A stretch of DNA of 64,000 bases from Cyathus striatus (GCA_025738555.1 JAOVFP010000011.1:2728001-2792000); one strand, 5' to 3'. Shown: positions 1 to 11,733, counted from the stretch's first letter. Notes: generated by a model from the letters alone, not told the origin. Program-made: numbers and translations.

Positions 1-1854
1 TATACTCTGGAACGTCTTCCTTGGTTACATATCATCTTCCTCGAAATACGAACCATCCCCTGGGGATATCCAGGCGGCGCAGCACACAAGCTGAAGCCAC
101 GGTTCTTTCCGCACTCCCGCTCTACATTTCCGCACCCGTACTCACTTCGGGTTTCCATTATAGTTCTCCCACACCCTCCGGGTGTCTTCGCAACCACTTC
201 TAAGCAGGAAGAGAATCGGTACGTAACAATCTCCTACCAGTAAATATCATACTGTGTGTACAGTACTATTCTGAAGCATGGATTCTACATATCCTCAGGA
301 ATTTCTGTAGTGCTACATTAGTCTATATAGCAGTTAAATATGCAATTTATCAGGTTTAACAATTAAGAAGGCTCACATAAATATCATTATAGTATCTCAT
401 TATACCATTGCCTGTATCTTTTGATATTTAAATAGTTTATACTACATATATAGTACATCATATGTCCAAGATATCATGTAGAAATACCAACAAGAACAAC
501 TTCTGTAGGCTAATTTGTAGATTGTATGACACAAATATAGCTGATGAATTAGATTGTGTATATCACGCCATTAAATAAGTCCATTATGTTATAAAGTTTT
601 GTTCCAGTAGTATACATCATGGAAAGTATATATACAGAATTTCAAGGTGGTCTGCACAGAGTGTAGTGTGCTACATTCTAATTAATGTGAGAACACCTCG
701 CATTTTTAGTAGGAGATATGCATGATTGCCATTACTTTTGGCAACCATGTGTAAGCTTGAAATATTGGACATTCCCATATCCTAACTGCTTGGAGCTTCT
801 ACATACTTACCACATTTGGTGCATTGTCGACCAATCATCAGCCAGATATTCAGGACTATTCTTTGATGACAAGATGTTTCCTCACCAGAACATAATAGTA
901 TGGATCTGCTCTCATGAACTCTATGTGATCCCACATATTCTCTTGCCAATTTATACTGATTGTAGCTTGTGGGCATTGGAAATTGGGCCAAGATGATAGT
1001 GAAGTTATTCATAAGTAACACCTGCAGGTACTAAGGATGACTGGAATTTCTGGGATCATTAAGAATAAATTTATGTGATGTCCCATTCAATAAACTTTCA
1101 GTGATACACCTGCTTGTGCACTTTCAACAGGTCTAACTACATATATAAATAATATATTATGTGTTTATTGGTGAGAATCAGGTTGTGTTAGGTACTTGCT
1201 GCTTGTCGGCCTTATTGATTTATTAGTGGACTACGAAGGATGAAAGAAAGAGCGGAAACTTGCCGCAACTTGTTTGGTGATGCATGTTCAAATAGGACGC
1301 CGGGTGATCGCGCCGCTTGGGCAGGTGTGGGCAGGACGATCGTACCTGGCTGTGTACTATATGAAGTTCCAAGTGTGGAAAATTCGTCATAGCGTTCGGT
1401 TGCGCCGTAAAATCTGAAGTTGTCTGTTTTCTCACTACTCACAATATATATCGATATTATAACATGGCACTACCAATGTAGAGATTAAAACAACAGATAT
1501 AAATCATGTAACTGTCATCTAAAGCTCACTTTCGCAACACTTTATTATTTCCGAGTAGTTTCCAGGCTCCACGGTTAGTTATGAAACATATCTTATGGTC
1601 GAGCCTAACGTATTGCTCATCTCCTTGCACTATATTGCTTCATCTCGCAGATGCGTAAAACATTTTGTAGTTTTAGTACATCATTGTACTATAGTAACGG
1701 CATACAGGGTAATACATAGGACAGTAAACGATAATGATAGTCGATGTCACAGAATCCAGCATAAGTACAATGAAAGAAACTGCATACAATGATTAATAAC
1801 CACAATCTCAAACATATAAGAAGGAATGACTGACTATGCGAAGGTATGACACAT
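1..1854. other. AT-rich stretch without a supported gene
   Basis: I see no convincing gene here. Short open frames exist on both strands (for example around 718-1021), but none has a recognisable domain, a signal peptide or a consistent splice structure. The 780-1020 part reads, on the minus strand, like an eroded coding fragment with several Cys and His residues, perhaps from a transposon, but I cannot name it. Confidence 0.5.
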
Positions 1855-2345
<491 letters not shown>

Positions 2346-2477
2346 GTTGTAGAGTAAAGTAGTAAAGGGAAGTTAACGTGAGGTAGTGAGGTAGATCGAC
2401 CGAGTGAGATAAGGAACGAGAAGTGAAGATGGTGGTGGTGAAGAAGAAAGAGTGTTTGCCACGCGCCGGGTTAATTA

Positions 2478-2554
2478 CTTTTATACGCGTTTATTTGGCT
2501 TTATTGACGCGATTTGAAATGCCGCCTAAACGGGACACAATGATCGACGCGATT
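2478..2554 (-). promoter_or_regulatory. Histone H4 promoter: TATA box and repeated GACGCGATT element
   Basis: On the minus strand a TATAAAAG box lies at 2485-2478, about 133 bp upstream of the H4 start codon. Two identical 9-bp elements (GACGCGATT on the plus strand) lie at 2506-2514 and 2546-2554, exactly 40 bp apart. Repeated CG-containing elements are common in histone promoters. Their role here is inferred from position and repetition. Confidence 0.5.
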
Positions 2555-2869
2555 ATCCGAGTCAAAGTTGAATCAAAGTGTTTATTATCAATTCATCTCG
2601 TTCCTTCGTCATTCTTCTACCTGCTCTAATTGAGAAATCGCACAGGAATAAAATGTAGGAGACGTCGTGAGGAGGCACTAGCTGAGTGAGCTTAGCGCCC
2701 CGACACCGCCGAGTGAATTTCGCATTGCAGCTAGGAAATACAAATACAGGTGTAGAAGAGATAGCGCGGAGAGAATAAAACGGAACAAATTGGTAAAAAA
2801 AAAATCTAAAGAGAGAGAAGGAGTAGATATTGTGGACTGTGAGTCGATTATATAGGTATAAAATGCTTA

Positions 2870-3300
2870 AAGAGGAACGTGCTCTTAATGGCTGTGTCCA
2901 AAATGTGTTTCGCATCTTGCTTACTACTATGGCAGCCGCAAGAGTCATGACTCGAACATGCACTTCGGCTGCTGGGCGTGTTCCTGGTGAATTTATTCTA
3001 TTTTTATTGGCGTACATGGGGATAAGCAAAGCTTCGGGTCCTTGGTAACAATGGTACGTATATGCCTTCAGGTAAACCGATAAGTAAGGATATACCGTAA
3101 CTTAAAAGATTCGACTCGCGTGCTCATGTAATATCAACTGTCTTAACGATAATAGTATAACATAAGACTACTTTTAAAATAGTAATCAGCTTAGAAAGCG
3201 GAAGCCTCCTAGATACTGCATAGCCACATGTCTATGATTAAAGAGTAACTTGTCGTTCCATTTATTTGAAATAAGTTTACTGCATGACTAAGATATAAGA
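2870..3300 (+). repeat. Upstream block of a tandem segmental duplication, copy 1
   Basis: The stretch 2870-3300 is recognisably the same as 5035-5420. Shared landmarks in the same order include a tract ending GTGTTCCTGGTGAATTTATT, the segment around TAGTAATCA, and GTCTATGATTAAAG. It lies just upstream of the first VOC gene, as its partner does for the second, so one duplication moved the gene together with its upstream DNA. I see no supported coding function in the block. Confidence 0.75.
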
Positions 3301-3454
3301 AATGGTAATGATCAGTTGCGGGGTTGGCCGGGATATGTGAGAGAACAAGATATCTGTGTCCTGATTCCTTCAGTATAAAAGTCTAAACTTGGTGACATAT
3401 TTTCCAGATCACCACATATCGTCTAATCCCCCATAACATTCATCCTCATCGAAA

Positions 3455-3896
3455 ATGGTTCTCGCCCACTTAGTATTTAACGTCTCGTCTCTTGAAGAGG
3501 GCAAAAAGTTCTATGAAGCAGCACTCGCTCCACTGGGATACAAGGAATGCATCAAATTTGAAGGCATTGCGATTGGCTATGGAGATAAAGGCGCACCCGA
3601 ATTCTGGATTCACGTTGCGAAGCCTGGTGAACACACTAAAGGGTTACACGTCGCCTTTGCAGCTGACAGCAGAGAGGCGGTGCATCAGTTTTACGAAGCC
3701 GCTTTGTAAGTATCATCTAAGATAGTTCTTTAAAGCAACGCTGAAAACAATTTTGCCATTCAGGAAAGCAGGAGCGAAGGATAATGGTGCTCCAGGATTG
3801 AGAGAGCACTACGCACCGGGATACTACGCGGCTTTTGTTTATGATTTGGATGGGAACAACATTGAGGTTGTGACATTTGCGGGCGAGAAGTCATGA
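3455..3896 (+). CDS. VOC / glyoxalase-bleomycin-resistance-like protein, copy 1
   Basis: Small cytosolic vicinal-oxygen-chelate fold protein of 127 residues. Exon 1 is 3455-3705 and exon 2 is 3764-3896, with a 58-nt phase-2 GT-AG intron. The N-terminus (MVLAHLVFNV followed by a SSLEEGKKFYEAAL helix) is the typical first beta-alpha unit. The C-terminal half shows HYAPGYYAAFVYDLDGNNIEVVT, split here as two motifs: HYAPGYYAAF and DLDGNNIEVV, the usual last strand with its metal-ligand Glu. Such proteins include lactoylglutathione lyases, dioxygenases and resistance proteins; the substrate cannot be told from sequence. A paralogue in the same orientation lies at 5675. There is no signal peptide. 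Confidence 0.85.
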
Positions 3897-4204
3897 TCTA
3901 TTGTAAAACTTAAACGAGTTCTACACGATATACACATTCAATTTCAAATATTGAAGTTTTAAACGCTAAACGTTGAACCCATGACTTAAAATTAAACGTG
4001 AATTTGAATACCAAGCACATACCATGAATTAACAGTTGACATACTCTAAATCTCGACCATATCATTGGCAGTAGTGAGAACCTCAGAAACGGCCTGTGGA
4101 TTTTTTTACGTTCACAGGTAGGGGCGGAATACTAATTAAAATTTGTGTTCGTGCGACTTTGCAGTGAGTGAGTGGTAGGTGCATCATACCCAGATTTCAA
4201 AAGC

Positions 4205-4420
4205 ATGAAGTGGCGGCAAAGTTCCTTACTCGTGGTGTTAACTATCTCCTTTTCATATGTATCCCGTGCAGTTTCCTGTGAAAATGTCAGAGTAAACGAA
4301 TGGGAATGGAGAGAGAGAAACAGGGTGCGTGAAGAAGTAGTCATTAGCAATAAGCCAGGTCGAAAAAGAAATGACGAACGAAAAAAGACCTATTCCAGGA
4401 CGATAAGGCTTATGTACTGA
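4205..4420 (+). CDS. Possible short secreted basic protein
   Basis: An ATG at 4205 opens a 71-codon frame. Residues 1-24 look like a signal peptide: MKW at the start, then a hydrophobic stretch LLVVLTISFSYVS, with an AVS-C boundary. The remainder is rich in Arg, Lys and Glu and has only one Cys. There is no homologue I recognise and no visible intron. The frame sits between the two duplicated VOC units. It could be a chance open frame. Confidence 0.2.
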   Translation: MKWRQSSLLVVLTISFSYVSRAVSCENVRVNEWEWRERNRVREEVVISNKPGRKRNDERKKTYSRTIRLMY

Positions 4421-5034
4421 AGATGTTAGTATTTCCAATAAATTGTACAGGCCGCTGGCCGGCCCACGAGAGTCGAGACTGCCTCAATTTGTTTCAACTT
4501 TCTGTGAGTGTTCCAATTGTGAGTGAGGAGTTTGCGCAGAGTAGGCTACAGCGACGGTGTCACCGTGACGTAGATGCCATTGGACCTTGGTTGAAGCTGA
4601 AGGAGCTCGAGCAACCCTTAATTTGTATTCATTTGTTCTAGGAGCCTACTTAATCCAAATACTACGCCTGCCAAACGCGGCTCGGCTGCTGCGGCCTTTC
4701 AAGTTGCTTAATTTCAAGTTCACGCGCCGAGGCACAATCAAGCCAACAAGCCTTGAACAAGCCTCCACGAAAAGTTAAGTAAACTGTTGAAGGCTATTAA
4801 GTGAAGGGTTTTTCGAATACTGGGGTATCCAAATGACACATGCCCTCACACACACCACACAAACGCTACCACACATCGTTTTGTTTTTTAGGTACAATTT
4901 AACAATAGATAAAATTCAATGACAACCATAGTTATTATGTTGGTCAACAATGATTACTGATGCATGGAATATCTACGTGTGAATGCTGGAACCTACCGTG
5001 AGTCATTGAATTGCATATGGCCGATATTTCGAAC

Positions 5035-5420
5035 ATACTCTTAATGACCGTGTTGTGACCGTGTCCAAAAATTTCACACCCCATTATGGCGTTCATGACT
5101 CGAACGTATACTTCGGCTGTTCTAGGGGTGTGTTCCTGGTGAATTTATTCTATTTCTGTCGGTATGCGTGGGGAGAAACGAAGCTTTAGCTCTATTTACA
5201 CTATGTGCTATCTATTAGACTTTAGAGTAAGTATATACGTACAGTTAACGAATATGGATATAAGATTCGACCGCGTGCACGTGTAACATCAACTGATCTC
5301 ATGATGTATAATATATGACTACTTTTGAAGTAGTAATCAATTGAGAAAGCGGAAGTGTCACCGATGCTACGTAGCTGTTTGTCTATGATTAAAGGGGAGC
5401 TTGTCGTAACATTTGGTGGC
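5035..5420 (+). repeat. Upstream block of a tandem segmental duplication, copy 2
   Basis: This is the partner of 2870-3300, diverged by substitutions and small indels but keeping the same order of landmarks (TCATGACTCGAAC, GGTGAATTTATTCTATTT, GAGAAAGCGGAAG). The duplicated unit runs on into the VOC gene at 5675-6111. The spacing of about 2.2 kb between copies defines the unit size. Confidence 0.75.
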
Positions 5421-5674
5421 AATCGATGTCGGTGGTTTTAATGAAATTGTGGGCGGGATCATTCGTGCGTAGTAAAATTCGTCCAGCTTACTCACTCTTG
5501 ATTCGAAGATCCATGTTTAATTCATATTCGAAATTTTGGATGGAATCCATATGGGGTTTCTTTCACGAGGATAAATGACATTACTAGCGCGACAAGCGTG
5601 AGACTTCTAAAAAACCTTATTAAGTCCTTATATAACCCTCCCATCTTCCTGTTATCGATCTTCAATATAACAAC

Positions 5675-6111
5675 ATGGTCCTCAGTCACATCGCATTCCA
5701 AGTCTCATCTTTTGAAGAATCCAGGAAGTTCTACTCAGCTGCACTCGCTCCGTTGGGGTATACAGAACAGAGACACTACGAGAGCCGCGCCGCAGGCTTC
5801 GGGATCAATAACGCACCCGATTTTTGGATCGCGAATGGCAATGGTCAGCCATCTAAAGGAGTGCACGTCGCTTTCGCCGTGGAAAGCAGAGAAGTGGTGC
5901 ATCAATTTCACGAAGCCGCTTTGTAAGTTCCTTTGGATGTGCTTTGTCTAGCCGTTGATCAAGGTCACTATGGCAATATAGGAAAGCGGGTGGAAAGGAT
6001 AATGGAGCTCCCGGATTGAGAGAGCATTACGCGCCCGGATATTATGCTGCTTTTGTGCATGATTTGGATGGAAACAACATTGAGGTGGTTACATTTGCGG
6101 GCGAGAAGTAG
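5675..6111 (+). CDS. VOC / glyoxalase-bleomycin-resistance-like protein, copy 2
   Basis: Paralogue of the gene at 3455, 125 residues. Exon 1 is 5675-5922 and exon 2 is 5982-6111, with a 59-nt phase-2 intron at the identical position. The first exon has diverged (it starts MVLSHIAFQVSSFEESRKFY), while the second exon is almost identical to the paralogue through DNGAPGLREHYAPGYYAAFV. The conserved end again holds DLDGNNIEVVTFAGEK. Unequal divergence of the two exons could mean relaxed selection on the N-terminal half or gene conversion of the second exon. The enzymatic substrate is unknown. Confidence 0.85.
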
Positions 6112-6537
6112 TGCGAGCCGACCAACCAGCACTACCTATGCTAAACATATAAATTGTACATTGCTTAGCTGTCCCGAAACCCAAATTTCGAATGGATTCA
6201 GTATACAGATCGAGCAGACTAAAGTTGTATAAAGTATGTAAACTGAAAAGAGGTTCTAGGTTCGATGTATATGTCCGTAATGTATGAGTAATGAGACAGC
6301 TGTCTATACATGCAATTCAACTCATTTCATCTATGTATTGAGCCATATCAAAGCAGTACGTACACAAATGTAGTTAACTATTCAGTACTGAACGTTCAGT
6401 CCTCTTCTGACTGGCCCACTTCTAGAAACTAGTGAGAGAGGAAACACTGATCAGCATGTTCGCTACATGCTAAACAAGTCTTTACATGTTTGGGTTGTGG
6501 TGTCATTGATGCATGCTTTTGCATGGACACTCGTAGT
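6112..6537. other. Intergenic, nothing recognised
   Basis: This holds the 3' flank of the second VOC gene. I see no coding frame with support, no repeat arms and no RNA gene. Confidence 0.5.
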
Positions 6538-6564
6538 GTAGAGCAGGCGATTCGCCTGCACTAC
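6538..6564. repeat. 27-bp palindrome shared with the 10.4 kb MITE-like element
   Basis: The arms GTAGAGCAGGCG and CGCCTGCACTAC face each other across a 3-base centre. The same palindrome occurs at 10511-10539 and, inverted, at 10435-10464. It looks like a solo terminus or footprint of that small element. Confidence 0.6.
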
Positions 6565-6805
6565 AAAATTTGATATTCTTCGAGTTTTGTTTTCAAATTC
6601 ATGTGACTGTGGACCCTTTAATATCCGCTTAGCAAATTAAGTAATATTCTTCTTCATCCTTACTATAAATTTGTCGTATCTACCTCTTCGCAATTTAGTG
6701 AAAATTACCCCTCTCTCTCGACACCTTAGAACAACCCAGGTCGAACGGACGTTCACCGACTCGCGTTTCAAATTTCTTTGTTGAGGTGCAAGCGCACCTT
6801 GACCC

Positions 6806-6911
6806 TTACAGTAGCATAGCTTTGAATGTCGGAAACGGCGCACGTTCCCGGGTGCTCCTGACAATATACAAGCTGACATAGCGATTCATTCTCGCTACCG
6901 GAACAGCTATT
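6806..6911 (-). pseudogene. Remnant exon of a secreted 8-Cys protein
   Basis: On the minus strand, from 6908 downward, the frame reads SCSGSENESLCQLVYC and then QEHPGTCAVSDIQSYAT. It aligns residue by residue with the start of exon 2 of the gene at 7898-8431 (SCPSGENPSICQLSDC, then QQNPGSC). The spacing C-x8-C-x4-C-x6-C is preserved. No signal-peptide exon is found upstream, and the second half of the exon is missing. It is therefore a fragment left by duplication or deletion rather than a working gene. Confidence 0.7.
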
Positions 6912-7897
6912 TTGGTTTATATAAATAATAGAAGCAAGAATTTTTGAGCTTTAGATTCAAGAGGAGGAATACCGCTTGGTAGTATCCACTCAACGAAGAA
7001 ATTGGGCGAGTGGTCGGCACATCCGTCCGACCTCCAGATCCTAGTGAGCTCGCATTCGAGGTGAAGTGAGGGGGAATAAGAAGCTGATATCCTCAGTATG
7101 TAGGTCATTGGCGTGATGAGTAGGAATTGGGAATTGTAGGAATTCCTCTGTCAAATAGTATGTGACTCATTGCGTATCTAAATAAAATAAATGTGCTAAA
7201 GTTGTCCAGCTGTACTGTAAGCTTACGATTGACTTTCTGGTTCCAATAGAATATAACGTTGAAGACAACCTATGTAGAATGTACAGAGAAAGTGAGTGTG
7301 GGACCCGGGAAATATGGAGCTGCGGCAGTACAAGTCGTACTACTACAAGTACATGACACCAACTAGTATAATAGACAATATATACAATATAGTTACATCG
7401 CTCGAGGTTGTGTGACAGAGGAGGCATTTATAACCAAATAGAAAAATGTAAGACGAGAGCGATACATATGTTATCCGGGAGGCAGTGACTGAGGTTCCAC
7501 TATCTGCCCATGACGTTGTTGTGGGCTATATACTTCATTCAATTGTAACGTTCATACTCCACTCGAGCCGTGATTATTAGTGCTTAGCCAAAATGCTATG
7601 AACTACATAGTACCCCGGGTATTTTCTCAACTCAACGATGATGATAGTACTACAGCAATGGATCGTGCTGCGTTTAACTCTTCCTTTCACAGAAAACACC
7701 CTCTTCAATTTTGATTATCCCACCATTTTGATGCATCTCATCCTGCCTATAACGATACTTGTGATCCATTGTGACATTATATGTAGTAAGTACAGCGCCA
7801 GGTAAATGCTATACGTCTCTACGAGTATGAAGTGAGATATATAGCTAATTGTTTCGTCCACCTGACCAGCCCACTTCTGCCAGAAATCGAACCGAAA
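6912..7897. other. Intergenic, one short repeat
   Basis: No supported gene. A stretch at about 6985-7040 (CTCAACGAAGAAATTGGGCG onward) resembles 9725-9785 for roughly 50 bases. Its origin is unknown. The rest shows nothing recognisable. Confidence 0.4.
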
Positions 7898-8431
7898 TCA
7901 CTGAGAGGGGGTGCACATATCGGCGTTCTGGATACATGCCTCCAAGGCTGTGCAAGTTGGGGTTGTCGGGTCACTGTCGCATGTCTCAGCATAGGCCGTC
8001 GCTGCATAACCTTGAATTTGATCAGTAGTACACGACCCCGGGTTCTGCTGACAATCTGAAAGCTGGCATATTGATGGGTTCTCCCCACTCGGACAGCTCT
8101 CTTGCCGTCTCTAATGAAGAGAAACAAGGAATTGTTCAGCACGGCGTAGATGATAAGTATTAGAAATACTTGCCTGAGGGGCGGCAGCGGGTGGGTTGGA
8201 TGCAGGTGGGTTGGTAGCGGGAGCGTCCGAAGTAGAAGGAGTAGTAGGCGGACACTGGATGCCAGGGAAGTCCGATACCAGACTACATATTTCTGCAACT
8301 ATGGCGGCGTCGGACTCCTCCGGAGTTGGTGCAGAGCCTGGCGCTCCAGCGGTTTGCGGAGCGGGAATGGCATTTACAAGGGTAACGCCAACGAGAAAGA
8401 AGGCAGCGAGATGCTGGAATGTAGCCTTCAT
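7898..8431 (-). CDS. Secreted cysteine-rich protein with two 4-Cys modules
   Basis: Predicted extracellular protein of 156 residues. Exon 1 is 8431-8174 and exon 2 is 8110-7898. The intron (8173-8111, 63 nt) uses a GC donor (CAG|GCAAGT) and a TTAG acceptor and keeps phase 0. Residues 1-22 are a signal peptide (MKATFQHLAAFFLVGVTLVNA), followed by IPAP. Exon 1 then has one C-x10-C pair and a Pro/Ala/Thr-rich linker. Exon 2 holds eight cysteines as C-x8-C-x4-C-x6-C, a 16-residue spacer, then C-x8-C-x5-C-x6-C. The paralogue at 18557-18996 has the same intron position and Cys plan. A TATATAAAAG box lies near 8553-8563. Function is unknown; the features fit a small secreted effector-like protein. 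Confidence 0.75.
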
Positions 8432-8674
8432 TTCGAGAGAGTTGGATATAAGGCGAGGACGAGGTGAAGGAAGAGAAAAGGAAAGTTGAGAGTTAAGAGT
8501 AGAATCGAATATGTGTTCGACGCTGGTCTTAAACTTGAGCCCTATGAGTGGCCTTTTATATAAAACGACACAGTTGCATTCGATACTGGTGAGTCCCGAC
8601 AGGAGGAATGATTCTGTTAATTATGCTGTACGTTGCTAACAAACTAAACTTGTAATCACCGAGCGTCGAAATTG

Positions 8675-8692
8675 TCGTCTTCGGGTCGCTGT
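8675..8692 (-). promoter_or_regulatory. Shared 18-bp upstream motif, copy 1
   Basis: TCGTCTTCGGGTCGCTGT (plus-strand reading) lies 244 bp upstream of the secreted-protein start at 8431. Near-identical copies precede two other secreted-protein genes, at 20261-20278 and 54545-54562. It could bind a shared regulator or be a relic of common ancestry of the promoters. Confidence 0.5.
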
Positions 8693-10434
8693 TTATCACA
8701 TATGCTAGGTGAGTTTCTATCTTCTGATACCTAAGGTCCAAGGTCCTGAATAGCATTGGAAGATTACTTATACAATCTTACTCACATGAAATATATGAGG
8801 ATGTGCGATGTGTTGTTCGCACATACCACTTGATAATGTTCAATAATGCTCGTATTCGCATTTAATTTCAGGAAACACGTCACTGTTCGCCTATAATTGC
8901 AGGAGATACTTATGCGTGTTCTATCAAGACTACTTGTTTTGAGTAACAACACAATAATGCCAAAGTCAAGATGTGTCTAATATCTAGTACATATTGGTGT
9001 TAGTTTCGTCCGATACGGTATAAGTGAGCACACACTACCTACGGTCGCAGCTTTACTTTGAGAGGTATTCTCTCTTTAACTCCGCACCTGGCTTCGCAGT
9101 CTCTGATAGCAATGTCGTCCTTCAGAATCATTAGCCTCCCACTGCATTGGCGACTATGGAGGCCCACAAGACAGCGAACCTAATATAACTAGTAGGGTAG
9201 CCGCCGAAAACATGCTGAAAATATGCAAACTTGATGCAAACGGTATAGCAACGCTTCCGCTATGAAATCCTCAGATATACTTTGACACAAGCCGACCGCG
9301 TAAAATGGTAGGGTAGCATAGGGATGGTTTCGAGAACAAAGAGCAGCGTTTATCGTATCACTGCGTAAGTCGAATCTCAGAGAAGGAAAGTCATTACGAC
9401 AGCTCTTTCACGTTGCTGTCTCGACATCCTTGATTTGAAAAACACGCCTGCCACGGCGGCCTTCAAAGGCGCTCTTATTTCCTTTATTATTCTTTGCAAG
9501 TTACATCGATCAGGAAAGCCCTGAGTCATAAGATAGGCTAGAATTATTGGATTAGTCCTAGGGAAGAAAGTCGGAAGACATCGAAGGTGAGAGCATGCCA
9601 GCAAGGCAGTGATCTACTTCGTGACGACGATCGAGTCGAAGATTGCAGCGGGCTATCTTTAGATGGTCTTGGACAGCACGCGCACATAGACCGCAACATT
9701 ACTGAAGAGGAGGAAGTACGCTTGAAGGTTCCTCAACGAAGAAATGCGAGCGGTTGGCACGTCTGTCCAACCTTAAGGTTCTAAGGTAAGGTAAAAGAGT
9801 GTGTTAGCGACGTAATTGAGAGAAACGACGACGCAACAAGGAGCAGAACTTCGAGACGAAGTTCTGGGGTGAATTTGGAGAAATGGGACTTGGTGAGAAT
9901 GATCAGAATGAACGAGACGACGACTCAGAGACAGAACGAGAGAGAGTGAGAGGTAGAAATGAGGGGTGAATTTCACTAAAGTACGATAGACCTAGATACA
10001 TGGTTTAAATAAGAAAAGGGAAGGAAATATACCTAAAAGGAGTGAATGGAGTTTTATTAAGCCCAAGGAGGTGATAGGAACTTGACTACGGTTTCAAGGA
10101 GTGTAATACTGGAGGAATGAAAAATAATTGTAGAGAAGTCTTGAAGCGATGGCGAGGGGGGGGCAGATGTAGAGTTGTTGGACCAAGCAGTGTGGTGTGA
10201 CTGATGTCCGAATGAAATTTGTTGTCCTGTGCGTACGCGTCGCAGTCCGTTGCTTCGCAACTCATATTAGAGTGCCTGAGGTATCCTTCATAGTGTCCGA
10301 GGTTTGAGAGTTAGGCGGATTTGGTCCGATGGCGAGAGCGTTGAGATGCGTTCAGGACGATTCAACGGCAGACGCGTTGACGCGCTTGATGGGAAGGTCA
10401 CGTGATGACATCGGAATGCGTCAGAACTTCAATT
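8693..10434. other. Intergenic, no supported gene
   Basis: I see no gene. A minus-strand frame near 9773-9976 starts with a signal-like hydrophobic run, but the rest is low-complexity Ser/His/Arg and it has no partner elsewhere. The region 9725-9785 resembles 6985-7040. Purine-rich tracts occur at 9830-10150. Confidence 0.4.
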
Positions 10435-10539
10435 CTACAGTGCAGGCAGAAGGCCTGCTCTACAATTACGTCGCATGCAATGCGTTTCCCACGCACAGTA
10501 CCCAACCTGCTGTAGAGCAGGCGTTTTGCCTGCACTACA
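10435..10539. mobile_element. 105-bp MITE-like element with palindromic ends
   Basis: The ends are inverted copies of one another: CTACAGTGCAGGCAGAAGGC on the left and the reverse complement of GCGTTTTGCCTGCACTACA on the right. Each end is also itself a palindrome (GCAGGC/GCCTGC). About 46 bp lie between them. There is no coding capacity. A solo end occurs at 6538-6564. No clear target duplication could be read. Confidence 0.5.
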
Positions 10540-11205
10540 AAACTGAAGATTTTACTAATTTCGTTATCATAAGCACGCGAGCGTTATTTCCATTACGTAA
10601 TCAGCTGATGCGTGCGTCGACGCGCTGTTCGCGCGTTCTCTCACTTTCTCCCTTCAACGCTGCTATTACTCAAAATGACTCAAAATTGTCGGTATCCCGC
10701 TCTACCAAGTCCCGCTGAATGCCGCAAAATAGTTTACCGAAGGCCGTTGTGAGATGTGAAGTGTTGTTGAAGGGAAACTTGAGTTTCGGCGAGCGTGACT
10801 GCGTCCGTCACTGGCAGTCGCTAATGGCTTCGAATTGAGAATATAAGTTTTGATAATGTGCTTGAGATAAGTCTGAGAGGGTCAGACTTCGAGTTTTTGA
10901 TATAAAAATGTGAGAGCGAATACTTGAGAGTGTTATCGAGGGTAGTGTCGACCCGAGGGCGCTCTTCTTGAGCTACTTGACCCTTGTCGAGCAGTGGAGA
11001 ATGGATAGGATGGATCTGAACTGGTGTATTCAACTGAGGGGATGTAGCTAGCTACAGAGGGGTTTATATATGTAAATATCTATGTGAGCCATATAAATTT
11101 TTAAAAGGGAAACTAGAATAAAGAAAAACATAGCCTTGAGATGCGTGCGGCAACGCGTGTTGAGTGCTGTCGCTTTTCTGCCGTTGTCGATTGCTGAGTC
11201 CGATT
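10540..11205. other. Intergenic, nothing recognised
   Basis: No gene, repeat arm or RNA feature could be supported between the MITE-like element and the end of the minus-strand gene at 11206. Confidence 0.4.
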
Positions 11206-11733
11206 TCATGAGTGTTGTCCGAGCCGAATCGGGATGTTTGCTTTCGGGGTTGTTTGGTTCTGAGGGTGTTGGTTGGTCCGGCACGTGACTTGTTGGTTTC
11301 GGAACGCGTCGACTTTGGTGTAATAGATTTTTATAGTTACGTTATGCCAATTCTCTGTTGTTGTTGAATAGTTGAACAAGGACTGCTGAAAAGTGTCATC
11401 GGATAATCCGGTGCCATCGTATGAGTAAGTTGTTCCATTGTCTACAACTACACGGTAATTGCCATGATTTGAACGCTTGGCGCCATAGATTTGGATACCA
11501 GATCCATAATACACAAATGACATGAAAGATCCTTGTGTATTAGTTACTGTAAACCTGCTTGATGAATATCTAACCCATATATAGCACATAAATATTGTGC
11601 ATTGAATTTGCGACTGAGGTGCTCACTTTACCAGGTCCGCATCACCATTACCCACCGACCCCCCTGTGTGCCATTGAGTTGAATATTGTAGAACAGGAGA
11701 ATAGTCTTCGATTGTAAGATTGAAAACTGGCAT
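11206..11733 (-). CDS. Galactose-binding-like (Agaricomycete surface-protein type) domain, truncated
   Basis: Two exons, 11733-11627 and 11569-11206, joined by a 57-nt phase-2 intron (GTGAGC donor, TTAG acceptor), give 156 residues. The N-terminus MPVFNLTIEDYSPVLQYS and the core SGIQIYGAKRSNHGNYRVVV match the jelly-roll domain that, in many mushroom proteins, precedes a single membrane helix and a Ser-rich tail. The sequence ENWHNVTIKIYY corresponds to the last strand. After that the frame runs into a polar Gln/Asn/Pro tail and stops, with no membrane helix and no signal peptide. It is probably a truncated or decaying member; a missed downstream exon is the alternative. Confidence 0.5.

Noticed and set aside
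718..1021. Overlapping open frames on both strands with several Cys/His
   Set aside because: No recognisable domain, no start context, no intron structure, and both strands are equally open; at best an eroded transposon fragment.
9773..9976. Minus-strand frame with a signal-peptide-like start
   Set aside because: The hydrophobic run is Leu/Ser low complexity, the rest is repetitive Ser/Arg/His, and it lacks the NATP boundary and Cys pattern of the local family.
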